DNA of 5,499 nt from Thermoplasmata archaeon (GTDB lineage: Archaea; Thermoplasmatota; Thermoplasmata; Lutacidiplasmatales; UBA184): the NCBI GenBank assembly GCA_021828085.1, contig JAKATE010000128.1, forward strand, positions 1-5,499, given 5' to 3'. Positions 1 through 5,426 of this stretch are shown one piece after another. Both the position numbers and the translations under genes were made by a program. A model generated the notes under the pieces. The model was not told the DNA's origin, searched no databases, and saw only the letters and a list, made by a program, of their open reading frames with translations. Numbering within the stretch: position 1 is the stretch's first letter; every line of letters begins with the position of its first letter.

Positions 1-1321
1 CCGATCTCACGGCCCGGCCGCGCAGCCGAGGGGAGAAGCGAGGGGAGGCCGTCCGCGCGAGGGCGCGCTCGGAGACCTCCCGGAGCGTCGTGTAGAGCCC
101 CCGCGAGAGCGCCACCCCCCGCTTCGGCCACTCCCGGACGAGCGGGTGACCGGTCTCGATGGCGTAGACCAGGGTCAGGTGGTCCCGGATGCGCTCCGCC
201 AGGTCGAAGCCCATCTCCCCGAGCTCGAGCCGCTCGGCGCTCTGCTCGACGGCGCGGAAGCGCTCCCGGGTCATCCGGTGGAAACGCAGCAGCATCCGGT
301 CCTCGAGCGCAACGAAGTTGGGATCGCTGATGGTGCTCTCCCAGGCGTTGCCACCCCCCACCCGGACGTTGTAATTGACGGAGAAGAAGGAGCGGAAGGT
401 GTACGGGCCGACTGTGCCGAAGGTGGTCTCGTACTTGACCTCCCGCTGCTCCATCACCAGCTTGAGCGGTTCGACCATCCCGCGGTACTTGAACCAGTCA
501 TTGAACTCCGGGACGACGAAGTTGAACGTGCGTCCCTGGTAGTGGGCCCCGAGGCGGAGGAACTGTGCCGGGGTGATCCCCCCGCAGTAGCGGTTGCGCC
601 CCGGAAGACCGTGGGCAGGGACCCCGTTGCGCGCGTTCCCGCGGATGAAGTCGTCGATGGCGAAGGTCTTCCCCGTTCCCGGGGGTCCGAAGAGCGCGAG
701 ATGGAAGCCCGTCGTCCCGGTGGGCCGGCCGCCCGGGGCGAGCAACGGCACGTCCGCGAGGGCATACTGCTGGAGGATCGCCAGGACCGGGTCCAGGTAG
801 AGCTGCTCCCCGAAGAGCTTCTCAGCGTAGCTCAGCAGGGCCTTCAGGGAGAAGGTGCGTCCGAACTCGACGGTCTCCTCGAGCCTCTCGGCGAGGACCT
901 CCTGAAGCGCGAGGAAGAAGCTCTGGTCCATCTCCTCGACCTCCACCCGTTCGTCCGGAGGGGGGCGCCAGCCGGCGAGCGGGGCGCGGCGCTCGCTCTC
1001 CATCCGGGAGAGCCCCCCGCGGAGCAGGCCCAGGAGCTCGGCCGGGGCGGGCAACCGGTAGATCCGGTCCCCCTTCGGCCCCAGGTCCTCCTCCAGCAGC
1101 CCCCGGCGGCGCAGGCGCGAGAGCAGCCGGCTCGGGTCCTGGAAGATCCTCTCGGTGAAGAGCCCCGAGCGCAGCTCCGAGAGGCGGAAGACGGCGACGC
1201 GCCTTCCGCGCAGGGAGGGGTCCTCGCTCCGCGAGCGGGCGCGCTCGACGACCGAAAGCAGGACCCGGGCGACCCCCTGGTCCTCCCCCGGGAGGTCCAG
1301 CGTCCCCTCCGGGGCGACCAT
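1..1321 (-). CDS. MCM-like AAA+ ATPase, C-terminus cut off by window edge
   Basis: A P-loop ATPase read from ATG at 1321-1319 to the left edge, 440 codons with no stop, so the C-terminus is missing. Residues about 40-90 look like a winged-helix segment (basic helices, then GLLEEDLGPKGDRIYRL). Walker A GPPGTGKT is at residues 212-219 (K218). The Walker B position reads FVVPEFNDW, with E272 present but proline in place of the usual aspartate. Then come an MCM-like stretch (LKLVMEQREVKYET), a sensor-1-like N316 in SVNYNV, and LEDRMLLRF with R342/R346 as candidate arginine finger. This order resembles MCM-type AAA+ proteins. It lacks the MCM N-terminal OB domain, so it is a relative and not the replicative helicase. 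A GGAG sits 5 nt before the ATG, and no in-frame ATG, GTG or TTG was seen just upstream. It diverges from hjc. An MCM-like or other helix-2-insert ATPase is inference; the P-loop ATPase call is firm. Confidence 0.82.
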   Translation of the reverse strand, partial: MVAPEGTLDLPGEDQGVARVLLSVVERARSRSEDPSLRGRRVAVFRLSELRSGLFTERIFQDPSRLLSRLRRRGLLEEDLGPKGDRIYRLPAPAELLGLLRGGLSRMESERRAPLAGWRPPPDERVEVEEMDQSFFLALQEVLAERLEETVEFGRTFSLKALLSYAEKLFGEQLYLDPVLAILQQYALADVPLLAPGGRPTGTTGFHLALFGPPGTGKTFAIDDFIRGNARNGVPAHGLPGRNRYCGGITPAQFLRLGAHYQGRTFNFVVPEFNDWFKYRGMVEPLKLVMEQREVKYETTFGTVGPYTFRSFFSVNYNVRVGGGNAWESTISDPNFVALEDRMLLRFHRMTRERFRAVEQSAERLELGEMGFDLAERIRDHLTLVYAIETGHPLVREWPKRGVALSRGLYTTLREVSERALARTASPRFSPRLRGRAVRS

Positions 1322-1352
1322 GGGTTCTCCAAGGAAGAGGGAGGGAAAGAGC

Positions 1353-1360
1353 GTATATCT
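1353..1360. promoter_or_regulatory. TATA-like box between divergent ATPase and hjc genes
   Basis: The 63-bp gap between two divergent genes holds one AT-rich island, GTATATCT, with near-palindromic core GTATAT/GATATAC. Its centre (about 1356) lies 29 nt before the GTG of hjc, right for a leaderless plus-strand transcript, with a purine-rich BRE-like stretch (GGGAAAGAGC) just upstream. For the minus-strand ATPase the ATG is about 35 nt away, implying a leader of about 9 nt. One TBP site serving both directions is inference. Confidence 0.55.
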
Positions 1361-1384
1361 ACCCTCAAGGGGAATGCGTCGAGC

Positions 1385-1942
1385 GTGGGCACGGGAGCTT
1401 CCTCCTACGAGCGCGAGCTCAAGGGTGTCCTGCAGGGGGAGCCCGAGGCCCTCCGGCGCTACCGCAGGGAGGCCGGCTCGCTGGAGGAGCTTTCCGACCT
1501 GGACCGGCTCGCCCGGGAACCGTTCCTCGTGGTCCGGGCCGCCGGCTCGCAAGGGTTCGACCTGGTCGCCCTGCGCGACCGGCTCATCCTCCCGATCGAG
1601 GTCAAGTCCTCAGCCTCCCCCCAGATCCACTTCTCCGCGGCGAGCGGGCGCGCCTCGGAGCAGTACCGCGGCCTCCTCGACCAGACGCGCCGTGCGGGCC
1701 TGGTCCTCTTCTACGCCTATCGGCGCGTCGGCCTGCGCGGAGAGGACCCGTGGAGGATCTTCTCGGCCGACCCGGAGGGTTCGATGCCTCGGAGCTTCGC
1801 CTCCCTGGTCCACCGCTATGTCCCCCCGGTCTCCCGGACCACCGCGGGACACGAGGTGCTCCGCTGGGAGGAGGGCCGGCCCCTGCTGAAGGTGCTCGCC
1901 TATCTCTCGGCCCTGAACACCCCGTCCTCGCCGAGGGGGTAG
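1385..1942 (+). CDS. hjc: Holliday junction resolvase Hjc-like nuclease
   Basis: Predicted archaeal endonuclease that resolves four-way DNA junctions in recombination and fork repair. GTG start, 185 residues. The PD-(D/E)XK core is visible: an early acidic YERELK (E9/E11), then PFLVVRAAGSQGFDLVAL with R51 and D59, a strand LILPIEVKSS with E72 and K74, and a following helical/strand section (LLDQTRRAGLVLFYAYRR). The start was chosen because GTG at 1385 lies 29 nt from the TATA-like box and just before the first conserved motif. The reading frame is open far upstream (to 146), but that part is antisense to the ATPase. Typical Hjc proteins are about 120-140 residues. This one has an extra acidic/basic segment between the first Glu and the core (about residues 19-43) and a C-terminal extension after about residue 110. 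It is followed 4 nt later by the thiolase, suggesting cotranscription. Confidence 0.87.
   Translation: MGTGASSYERELKGVLQGEPEALRRYRREAGSLEELSDLDRLAREPFLVVRAAGSQGFDLVALRDRLILPIEVKSSASPQIHFSAASGRASEQYRGLLDQTRRAGLVLFYAYRRVGLRGEDPWRIFSADPEGSMPRSFASLVHRYVPPVSRTTAGHEVLRWEEGRPLLKVLAYLSALNTPSSPRG
1933..1940 (+). promoter_or_regulatory. Ribosome binding site of the thiolase gene
   Basis: GAGGGGGT lies inside the last codons of hjc and ends 6 nt before GTG at 1947. It resembles an archaeal Shine-Dalgarno sequence and supports both that GTG start and translation from a message shared with hjc. Confidence 0.5.
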
Positions 1943-1946
1943 ACCG

Positions 1947-3086
1947 GTGCCCGCGTACCTCACCTCCTGGGGCCTCACCCCCTTTGGCCGTCGGCCGGAG
2001 GGGCTGGTCGAGCTCCTGCGCCACGCAGCGGCGGAAGCCGTGGAACGCGCCCCGAGGAGCTCGCGCCCGGAGGCCGTCGTGGTGGGAACCATGACCGGGG
2101 GCTCGCTGGGACGGACCGAGGGGATCGTTCCCCGGCTCCTCAACGCCCTGGGCTCGACGCAACTCCCAGGCTGGAGATGCGAGGCTGCCTCGGCCACGGG
2201 CGCGGCCGCCTTCCAGATGGGTCGCGAGCTGGTGGACGGGGGGAGATACCGCAACGTCCTTGTGGTGGCCGGGGAGAAGATGACCGACCGACCGATCGGG
2301 GAGGTCACCACGGACCTCGCCCGCTCCCTCTCCGAGCACGAGTTCCGTCAAGGAGCGACGATGCCCTCCATGGCCGCGCTGGTGAGCCAGGAGTACTGCC
2401 GGCACTTCGGGCTCCCCTGGGAGCGCATCGGGACCGTGACCGTCCGCAATCGCGCTCGCGCGGCGCTCAATCCTCTCGCGCACCTTCGCTCCCCGGTGAC
2501 CCTCGAGGAGGTGAACGCGAGCCGGCCGGTCTCCTCCCCGCTCCGGCTCCTCCACGTCTCGCCGGTCAGCGATGGGGCGGCGGCGGTCCTCCTCACCCGC
2601 GAGCCCGCCCCGGTCCGGGTTGTGGGGGTCGGCCAGGCGAGCGACGTGGTCGAGGTGCTGGCGCGGACCCCCGGGCCGGGGTTTCAGGCGACTCGTGAAG
2701 CCGCCCGGCGGGCCTATGCCGAGGCACGGATCACACCGGAGCAGGTGGGGGTGGCGGAGGTGCATGACGCGTTCGCCCCCTTCCAGCTGATGGACGTGGA
2801 AGATCTCGGGTTCTGCCCGCCGGGCCAGGGGCTGGCGTGGACGGAGGCGGGGCAGGGAGACGTCGACGGGCGCTGCCCGGTCAACCCTTCGGGAGGATTG
2901 CTGGGTCGCGGACACCCCGTGGGAGCTTCCGGCCTCGCCCAGATCGTAGAGATTGCCCGACAGATCGTCGACGCGGCGGGGCCGTACCAGATTCCGGGGA
3001 GGCCTCGGATCGGGCTCGCACAGTCCGTCGGAGGTCTCGGGAGCCAGAACTTCGTCACCGTGCTCTCCCAGGGGGGTGCCCTGTGA
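1947..3086 (+). CDS. SCP2-type thiolase (acetyl-CoA C-acetyltransferase family)
   Basis: Thiolase of 379 residues, near normal length for the archaeal/SCP2-type branch. It is expected to join two acetyl-CoA into acetoacetyl-CoA, or to cleave longer 3-ketoacyl-CoA. The N-terminus has the family signature LTPFGR. The nucleophile is probably C78 in WRCEAASATGAAAF. H273 lies in EVHDAFAPFQ, and H323 in NPSGGLLGRGHPVGASG. The C-terminus has a glycine-rich SVGGLGSQNF with no cysteine, typical of SCP2-type enzymes that lack the second active-site cysteine of classical thiolases. It starts at GTG 4 nt after hjc behind a GAGGGGGT ribosome site, and its stop overlaps the GTG of the DUF35 gene (GTGA). 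In archaea this thiolase/DUF35 pair commonly works with HMG-CoA synthase in mevalonate synthesis. No synthase is in the window, so biosynthetic versus degradative use is undecided. Confidence 0.93.
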   Translation: MPAYLTSWGLTPFGRRPEGLVELLRHAAAEAVERAPRSSRPEAVVVGTMTGGSLGRTEGIVPRLLNALGSTQLPGWRCEAASATGAAAFQMGRELVDGGRYRNVLVVAGEKMTDRPIGEVTTDLARSLSEHEFRQGATMPSMAALVSQEYCRHFGLPWERIGTVTVRNRARAALNPLAHLRSPVTLEEVNASRPVSSPLRLLHVSPVSDGAAAVLLTREPAPVRVVGVGQASDVVEVLARTPGPGFQATREAARRAYAEARITPEQVGVAEVHDAFAPFQLMDVEDLGFCPPGQGLAWTEAGQGDVDGRCPVNPSGGLLGRGHPVGASGLAQIVEIARQIVDAAGPYQIPGRPRIGLAQSVGGLGSQNFVTVLSQGGAL

Positions 3087-3460
3087 TCCGGCTGGCGGTC
3101 TGCCGGAACTGTGCCAGAGCGTTCCCTCCGCCGGCCGAGCGTTGCCCCGTCTGCGGCTCGGTCCTTGCGCTCGAGAGCCGCGAGGGGAGCGCCCAGGTGG
3201 TCGCCTCCACCGAGCTGCTCTCCCCGTCGGAGGGGTGGACCTCCCCCCACCGGCTCGTGCTCGTCGAACTCGCAGGGGGGGGCCGGCTCCTGGCGGTCGC
3301 TCCGGGTCCGCTTCCCGCCCCGGGAGATCCCGTCCACGTCGTGGAGCGGGAGGAGGGCCTCTTCGTCCTCGAGCCCGCCCCCGAAGTTCGCTCGCTGTTG
3401 CGTTCGAAACGCGGGGAGGGGGAACTTCCGCCCGACGGAGCTTTTCCGCCGGGCCTTTGA
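3083..3460 (+). CDS. DUF35 zinc-ribbon/OB-fold acyl-CoA-associated protein
   Basis: A 125-residue protein beginning at GTG within the GTGA overlap with the thiolase stop, so probably translationally coupled. The zinc ribbon is CxxC (C7, C10) plus CxxC (C21, C24), matching the rubredoxin-like N-terminal part of DUF35. A beta-rich stretch follows (LVLVELAGGGRLLAVAP, then GDPVHVVEREEGLFVLEP), consistent with the OB fold. In methanogen complexes this family bridges acetoacetyl-CoA thiolase and HMG-CoA synthase and helps pass the CoA intermediate between them. A role as subunit of the preceding thiolase is inferred from adjacency. The frame is open upstream to 2837, but that part is a shadow of the thiolase. 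The last 16 codons and the stop (3410-3460) are the complement of the tRNA-Ser 3' part and its intron, so the tail RGEGELPPDGAFPPGL is probably constrained more by the tRNA than by protein function. Confidence 0.88.
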   Translation: MIRLAVCRNCARAFPPPAERCPVCGSVLALESREGSAQVVASTELLSPSEGWTSPHRLVLVELAGGGRLLAVAPGPLPAPGDPVHVVEREEGLFVLEPAPEVRSLLRSKRGEGELPPDGAFPPGL

Positions 3461-3525
3461 ACCCCCGAGGTGCGAACACCACAGGATTAGCAATCCTGCG
3501 CCTTACCAGGCTGGGCCATCCCCGC
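3410..3525 (-). tRNA. tRNA-Ser(GCU) with a T-loop intron
   Basis: Reading the minus strand from 3525: acceptor GCGGGGA (3525-3519) pairs perfectly with TCCCCGC (3417-3411); T8 G9; D-stem GCC/GGC with GG in the loop (CAGCCTGGTAA); anticodon stem CAGGA/TCCTG (3498-3494, 3486-3482) enclosing TTGCTAA with anticodon GCT at 3491-3489; long variable arm GGTG-TTCG-CACC (3480-3469); T-stem GGGGG (3466-3462) with CCCCC (3422-3418). The long variable arm and discriminator G (3410) fit archaeal serine tRNA decoding AGC/AGU. The T-loop TTCAAA (3461-3456) is separated from its last base T (3423) by 32 nt. Removing them gives an 84-nt tRNA with the normal 7-nt T-loop TTCAAAT. CCA is not encoded. The 3' portion is antisense to the DUF35 gene end. 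An AT-rich box sits about 28 nt upstream of the 5' end. Confidence 0.93.
3424..3455 (-). other. tRNA intron at position 59/60 with bulge-helix-bulge
   Basis: A 32-nt intron, excised by the archaeal tRNA splicing endonuclease if the fold is right. Outer helix: the T-stem GGGGG/CCCCC. Central 4-nt helix: TTCA (3461-3458) against GGAA (3429-3426), three Watson-Crick pairs plus an A.G mismatch. The 5' bulge is AA^G (3457-3455) and the 3' bulge GT^T (3425-3423), each 3 nt and cut after the second base. Inner helix: GCCCGGCGGA against TCCGTCGGGC, 10 bp with one G.T, closed by the loop AAAGC. This matches the canonical geometry except for the mismatch. The exact cut sites are inferred from that geometry and from restoring a 7-nt T-loop. 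Confidence 0.88.
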
Positions 3526-3550
3526 TCGGCGGCTCGGAGTCTGAACGCCC

Positions 3551-3562
3551 TATTACTCTTTT
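3551..3562 (-). promoter_or_regulatory. TATA-like box of the tRNA-Ser gene
   Basis: On the minus strand, AAAAGAGTAATA is an AT-rich island in otherwise GC-rich DNA. Its TAATA part is centred about 28 nt before the tRNA 5' end at 3525, the usual place for an archaeal TATA box. That fits transcription starting at or near the mature 5' end. Confidence 0.5.
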
Positions 3563-3620
3563 GAGCCCACGGTCCGACGCCCGCGGCTTCGAGCCCGGAG
3601 GACCCCCGACCCTCCGTGCC

Positions 3621-3629
3621 GATATGTAC
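3621..3629 (+). promoter_or_regulatory. TATA-like box of the hydroxyacyl-CoA dehydrogenase gene
   Basis: GATATGTAC is the only AT-leaning stretch close to the gene. Its centre is about 26 nt before ATG 3650, which would place the transcript start at the start codon (leaderless). No Shine-Dalgarno sequence is apparent before this ATG. The rest of 3563-3649, between this gene and the divergent tRNA, is GC-rich with no other signal I can support. Confidence 0.45.
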
Positions 3630-3649
3630 TCCGCCCGGGTCGGCCGGAC

Positions 3650-4615
3650 ATGCTCTACGTCCGCAAGGCCGGGGTGATCGGGGCGGGGACCATGGGGGCC
3701 GCCATCGCCGAGGTACTCGCGTTCAACGACGTGCCGGTCGTCCTCAAGGATGTCGAGCCGGCGCTCGTGGAGCGGGGGCTCGCCCGGGTCCGGGGCTTCG
3801 CCGAGGAGCTTCTCCGCTTCCAGGAGGGGAGGTACGAGAAGGAGCGCGACCGGCTCGCCGGTCTCGGCCTCACGCTCAGCGCCGAACAGGCCGAGACCCT
3901 TCGCTCCCGGCTGAAGCCGAGGTTCACCCGCGAGCGACTAGAGGCGATGGTCTCCCGCGTCGAGGGGACCGTGGAGTACTCCTCCTTCCGGGACGTGGAC
4001 CTGGTCGTGGAGGCCGCTTTCGAAAGCGTCCCGGTGAAGCGGACCATCTTCGAGGAGCTCGATCGGGTGCTCCCCGACCACGCCATCGTCGGGACGAACA
4101 CCTCCTCGCTCTCGGTCAGCCGGATCGCGCGGGGGCTCCGGCTGGCCCCCCGCGCCCTGGTGACGCACTTCTTCAACCCCCCCTACACGCTCCCCCTCGT
4201 GGAGGTCGCGAGCGGCGTGGAGACGAGGGAGGAGACGGTCGAGGACACGCTCGACTTCCTCCAGAAGCTCAAGAACCACCGCTACCCGATGCTCCCGCTG
4301 CGCGTGAAGGAGGTCCCCGGCTACCTCGTGAACCGGCTCCTCATCCCCATGCTCAACGAGGCCTGCTTCGCTCTCGACGAGGGGGTCGCCTCCCCCCGGG
4401 ACCTGGACCAGGCCCTCAAGGCCGGGGCGGGTCTGCCCATGGGCCCGCTCGAGCTCGCCGACATGATCGGCCTGGACATCTGCCTCGAGGTCGCCGAGGT
4501 GCTCCAACGCGAGTACGGTGATCCCAAGTACCGACCCTCGCTCGCCCTGCGCCGCTTGGTGGACGCCGGCCACCTGGGACGGAAGACCCACCGGGGCTTC
4601 TACGAGTATGACTGA
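3650..4615 (+). CDS. 3-hydroxyacyl-CoA dehydrogenase
   Basis: NAD-dependent oxidation of (S)-3-hydroxyacyl-CoA to 3-ketoacyl-CoA, or the reverse; a cytosolic soluble enzyme of 321 residues. The Rossmann motif is GVIGAGTMG (G11, G13, G16), and D34 at the end of the second strand suggests NAD rather than NADP. Catalytic residues line up with the family: S152 in TNTSSLSV, H173 in THFFNPP, E185 in LPLVEV (12 residues after the His, as in known enzymes) and N228 in VPGYLVNRLL. The C-terminal dimerisation domain is present (LPMGPLELADMIGLD, then GHLGRKTHRGFYEYD). No fused enoyl-CoA hydratase is seen. A charged helical stretch between about residues 48 and 110 makes the nucleotide domain some 25-30 residues longer than in short homologues. 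It could work with the thiolase on the other side of the tRNA in a beta-oxidation-type or acetoacetyl-CoA reducing step; that link is inference. Its end overlaps the convergent nitroreductase gene by 16 bp. Confidence 0.93.
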   Translation: MLYVRKAGVIGAGTMGAAIAEVLAFNDVPVVLKDVEPALVERGLARVRGFAEELLRFQEGRYEKERDRLAGLGLTLSAEQAETLRSRLKPRFTRERLEAMVSRVEGTVEYSSFRDVDLVVEAAFESVPVKRTIFEELDRVLPDHAIVGTNTSSLSVSRIARGLRLAPRALVTHFFNPPYTLPLVEVASGVETREETVEDTLDFLQKLKNHRYPMLPLRVKEVPGYLVNRLLIPMLNEACFALDEGVASPRDLDQALKAGAGLPMGPLELADMIGLDICLEVAEVLQREYGDPKYRPSLALRRLVDAGHLGRKTHRGFYEYD

Positions 4616-5277
4616 GGCGCCGGGGGAGGCTGGAGCGGGGGGGCCATCGGGCCCTCCTGGACGATCTCGCGGAGGGGTCGGCGCGGGCTCGGTCGCTCCC
4701 GTTCGGCGAGGAGCGCGGGCAGGTCCTGCGGACGCCCGCGGCGGCCGACGACGATGGCGATGAGCACCTCGTACTCCTCGGGGGAGACCCCAAGGAGCCC
4801 GTAAACCCGTTCCCGGTCGAGACCGCCCACGGCATGGGCGGAGAGTCCGAGGAGCTCTGCCTGGAGGGCGAGGGACATCCACGCGGCCCCGGCGTCGAAC
4901 CGGGAGACCGGGGAGGGGTCCGGTCCGGCCGAACGGTCGCGGCGCACCAGCAGATAGGCGATTGCCCCGGCGCCCCTCGCCCAGAGCTGGTTGGCCCGGG
5001 AGAGACCGGCGAGGAAGCGCTCGCGGTCCTCCGGTTCGACGGCGTAGAGGAATCGCCAGGGCTGCGTGTTGTTCGAGGAGGGGGCCCAGCGGGCCGCTTC
5101 GAAGAGGGTCTGGAGGTCCGAGCGGGTCACGGGGGAACCATCGAACGCCCGGGGGGACCAGCGCTCGAGGAAGAGCGGGGAGACCGGTGCATCCGGGCGA
5201 CGGGGACCGTAGGCCCGCACCGCGGGACCGGAGGTGGCCTTCGAGGAGGCCGGCGGGGGGAGGTCCAGGCTCTGCAT
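4600..5277 (-). CDS. Nitroreductase-family FMN oxidoreductase
   Basis: Predicted flavoprotein of 225 residues using NAD(P)H to reduce an unknown substrate. The N-terminal signature RWSPRAFDGSPV (residues 39-50) includes the arginine that usually contacts the FMN phosphate. It is followed by AARWAPSSNNTQPWRF (61-76), the typical SxxNxQPW motif. Later come a helix FDAGAAWMSLALQAELLGLSAHAVGG and EEYEVLIAIVVGRRG, matching the family's C-terminal half. I prefer ATG at 5277, 25 nt from a TTTAAA box. An in-frame TTG two codons upstream (5283) is possible but less likely. The last 30 or so residues are Arg- and Pro-rich (RPSPRRP, then APPLQPPPAPQ) and lie outside the fold. The final codons overlap the convergent dehydrogenase gene. 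Substrate cannot be predicted. Confidence 0.9.
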   Translation of the reverse strand: MQSLDLPPPASSKATSGPAVRAYGPRRPDAPVSPLFLERWSPRAFDGSPVTRSDLQTLFEAARWAPSSNNTQPWRFLYAVEPEDRERFLAGLSRANQLWARGAGAIAYLLVRRDRSAGPDPSPVSRFDAGAAWMSLALQAELLGLSAHAVGGLDRERVYGLLGVSPEEYEVLIAIVVGRRGRPQDLPALLAERERPSPRRPLREIVQEGPMAPPLQPPPAPQSYS

Positions 5278-5299
5278 GGCCAAATTATAGAAATGAAAG

Positions 5300-5306
5300 T
5301 TTAAAT
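5300..5306 (-). promoter_or_regulatory. TATA-like box of the nitroreductase gene
   Basis: The palindrome TTTAAA (5300-5305) is the core of a short AT-rich stretch (5281-5320). Its centre is 25 nt from ATG 5277 on the minus strand, a good fit for leaderless transcription. Because it is palindromic it could also fire rightwards, but the nearest plus-strand ATG (5325) is only about 22 nt away. Confidence 0.5.
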
Positions 5307-5401
5307 GCTTTCTAATGTGAAGTCATGGCGGAGGAGGCTTTCCCACGGCGGGCACCCTATCGGAGGGAGGAGAGAGGGAAGGGTAACTCCCCTGGGAAGG
5401 G

Positions 5402-5409
5402 ATTTAATA
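5402..5409 (+). promoter_or_regulatory. TATA-like box of the right-edge ORF
   Basis: ATTTAATA lies in an AT-rich island (5401-5424). Its centre is about 21 nt before ATG 5427 and 27 nt before ATG 5433, so the second ATG has the better spacing for a leaderless start. Confidence 0.45.
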
Positions 5410-5426
5410 CTTCACAAAGGATACGG

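Noticed and set aside
146..1384. Long plus-strand open frame running into hjc from the left
   Set aside because: It is antisense to the ATPase with its intact P-loop and has a repetitive Glu/Leu/Arg/Pro-rich composition with no motif. In this GC-rich DNA such shadow frames are common. Only the part from 1385 shows Hjc motifs.
3430..3456. Stem-loop followed by CCTTTG on the plus strand, resembling a terminator for the DUF35 operon
   Set aside because: The hairpin is the complement of the tRNA intron's inner stem, lies inside coding sequence and has no real T-tract. The tRNA intron explains it better.
1602..3482. 626-codon minus-strand open frame opposite the thiolase operon
   Set aside because: Its Arg/Pro/Gly-rich translation has no recognisable domain, while the plus strand carries clear thiolase and DUF35 catalytic or metal-binding motifs.
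3938..4882. Minus-strand open frame opposite the dehydrogenase, running into the nitroreductase region
   Set aside because: Low-complexity Arg/Pro/Glu-rich shadow with no motif; both real genes there are well supported in other frames.
4834..5304. Plus-strand open frame opposite the nitroreductase
   Set aside because: Gly/Glu/Arg-rich shadow of the nitroreductase, which has a clear FMN-binding signature on the minus strand.
5310..5425. Possible C/D or H/ACA guide RNA, or RNase P/SRP RNA
   Set aside because: I found no paired C and D boxes, no convincing hairpin-plus-ACA layout and no conserved RNase P or SRP core. A lone ACA near 5413 is not enough.
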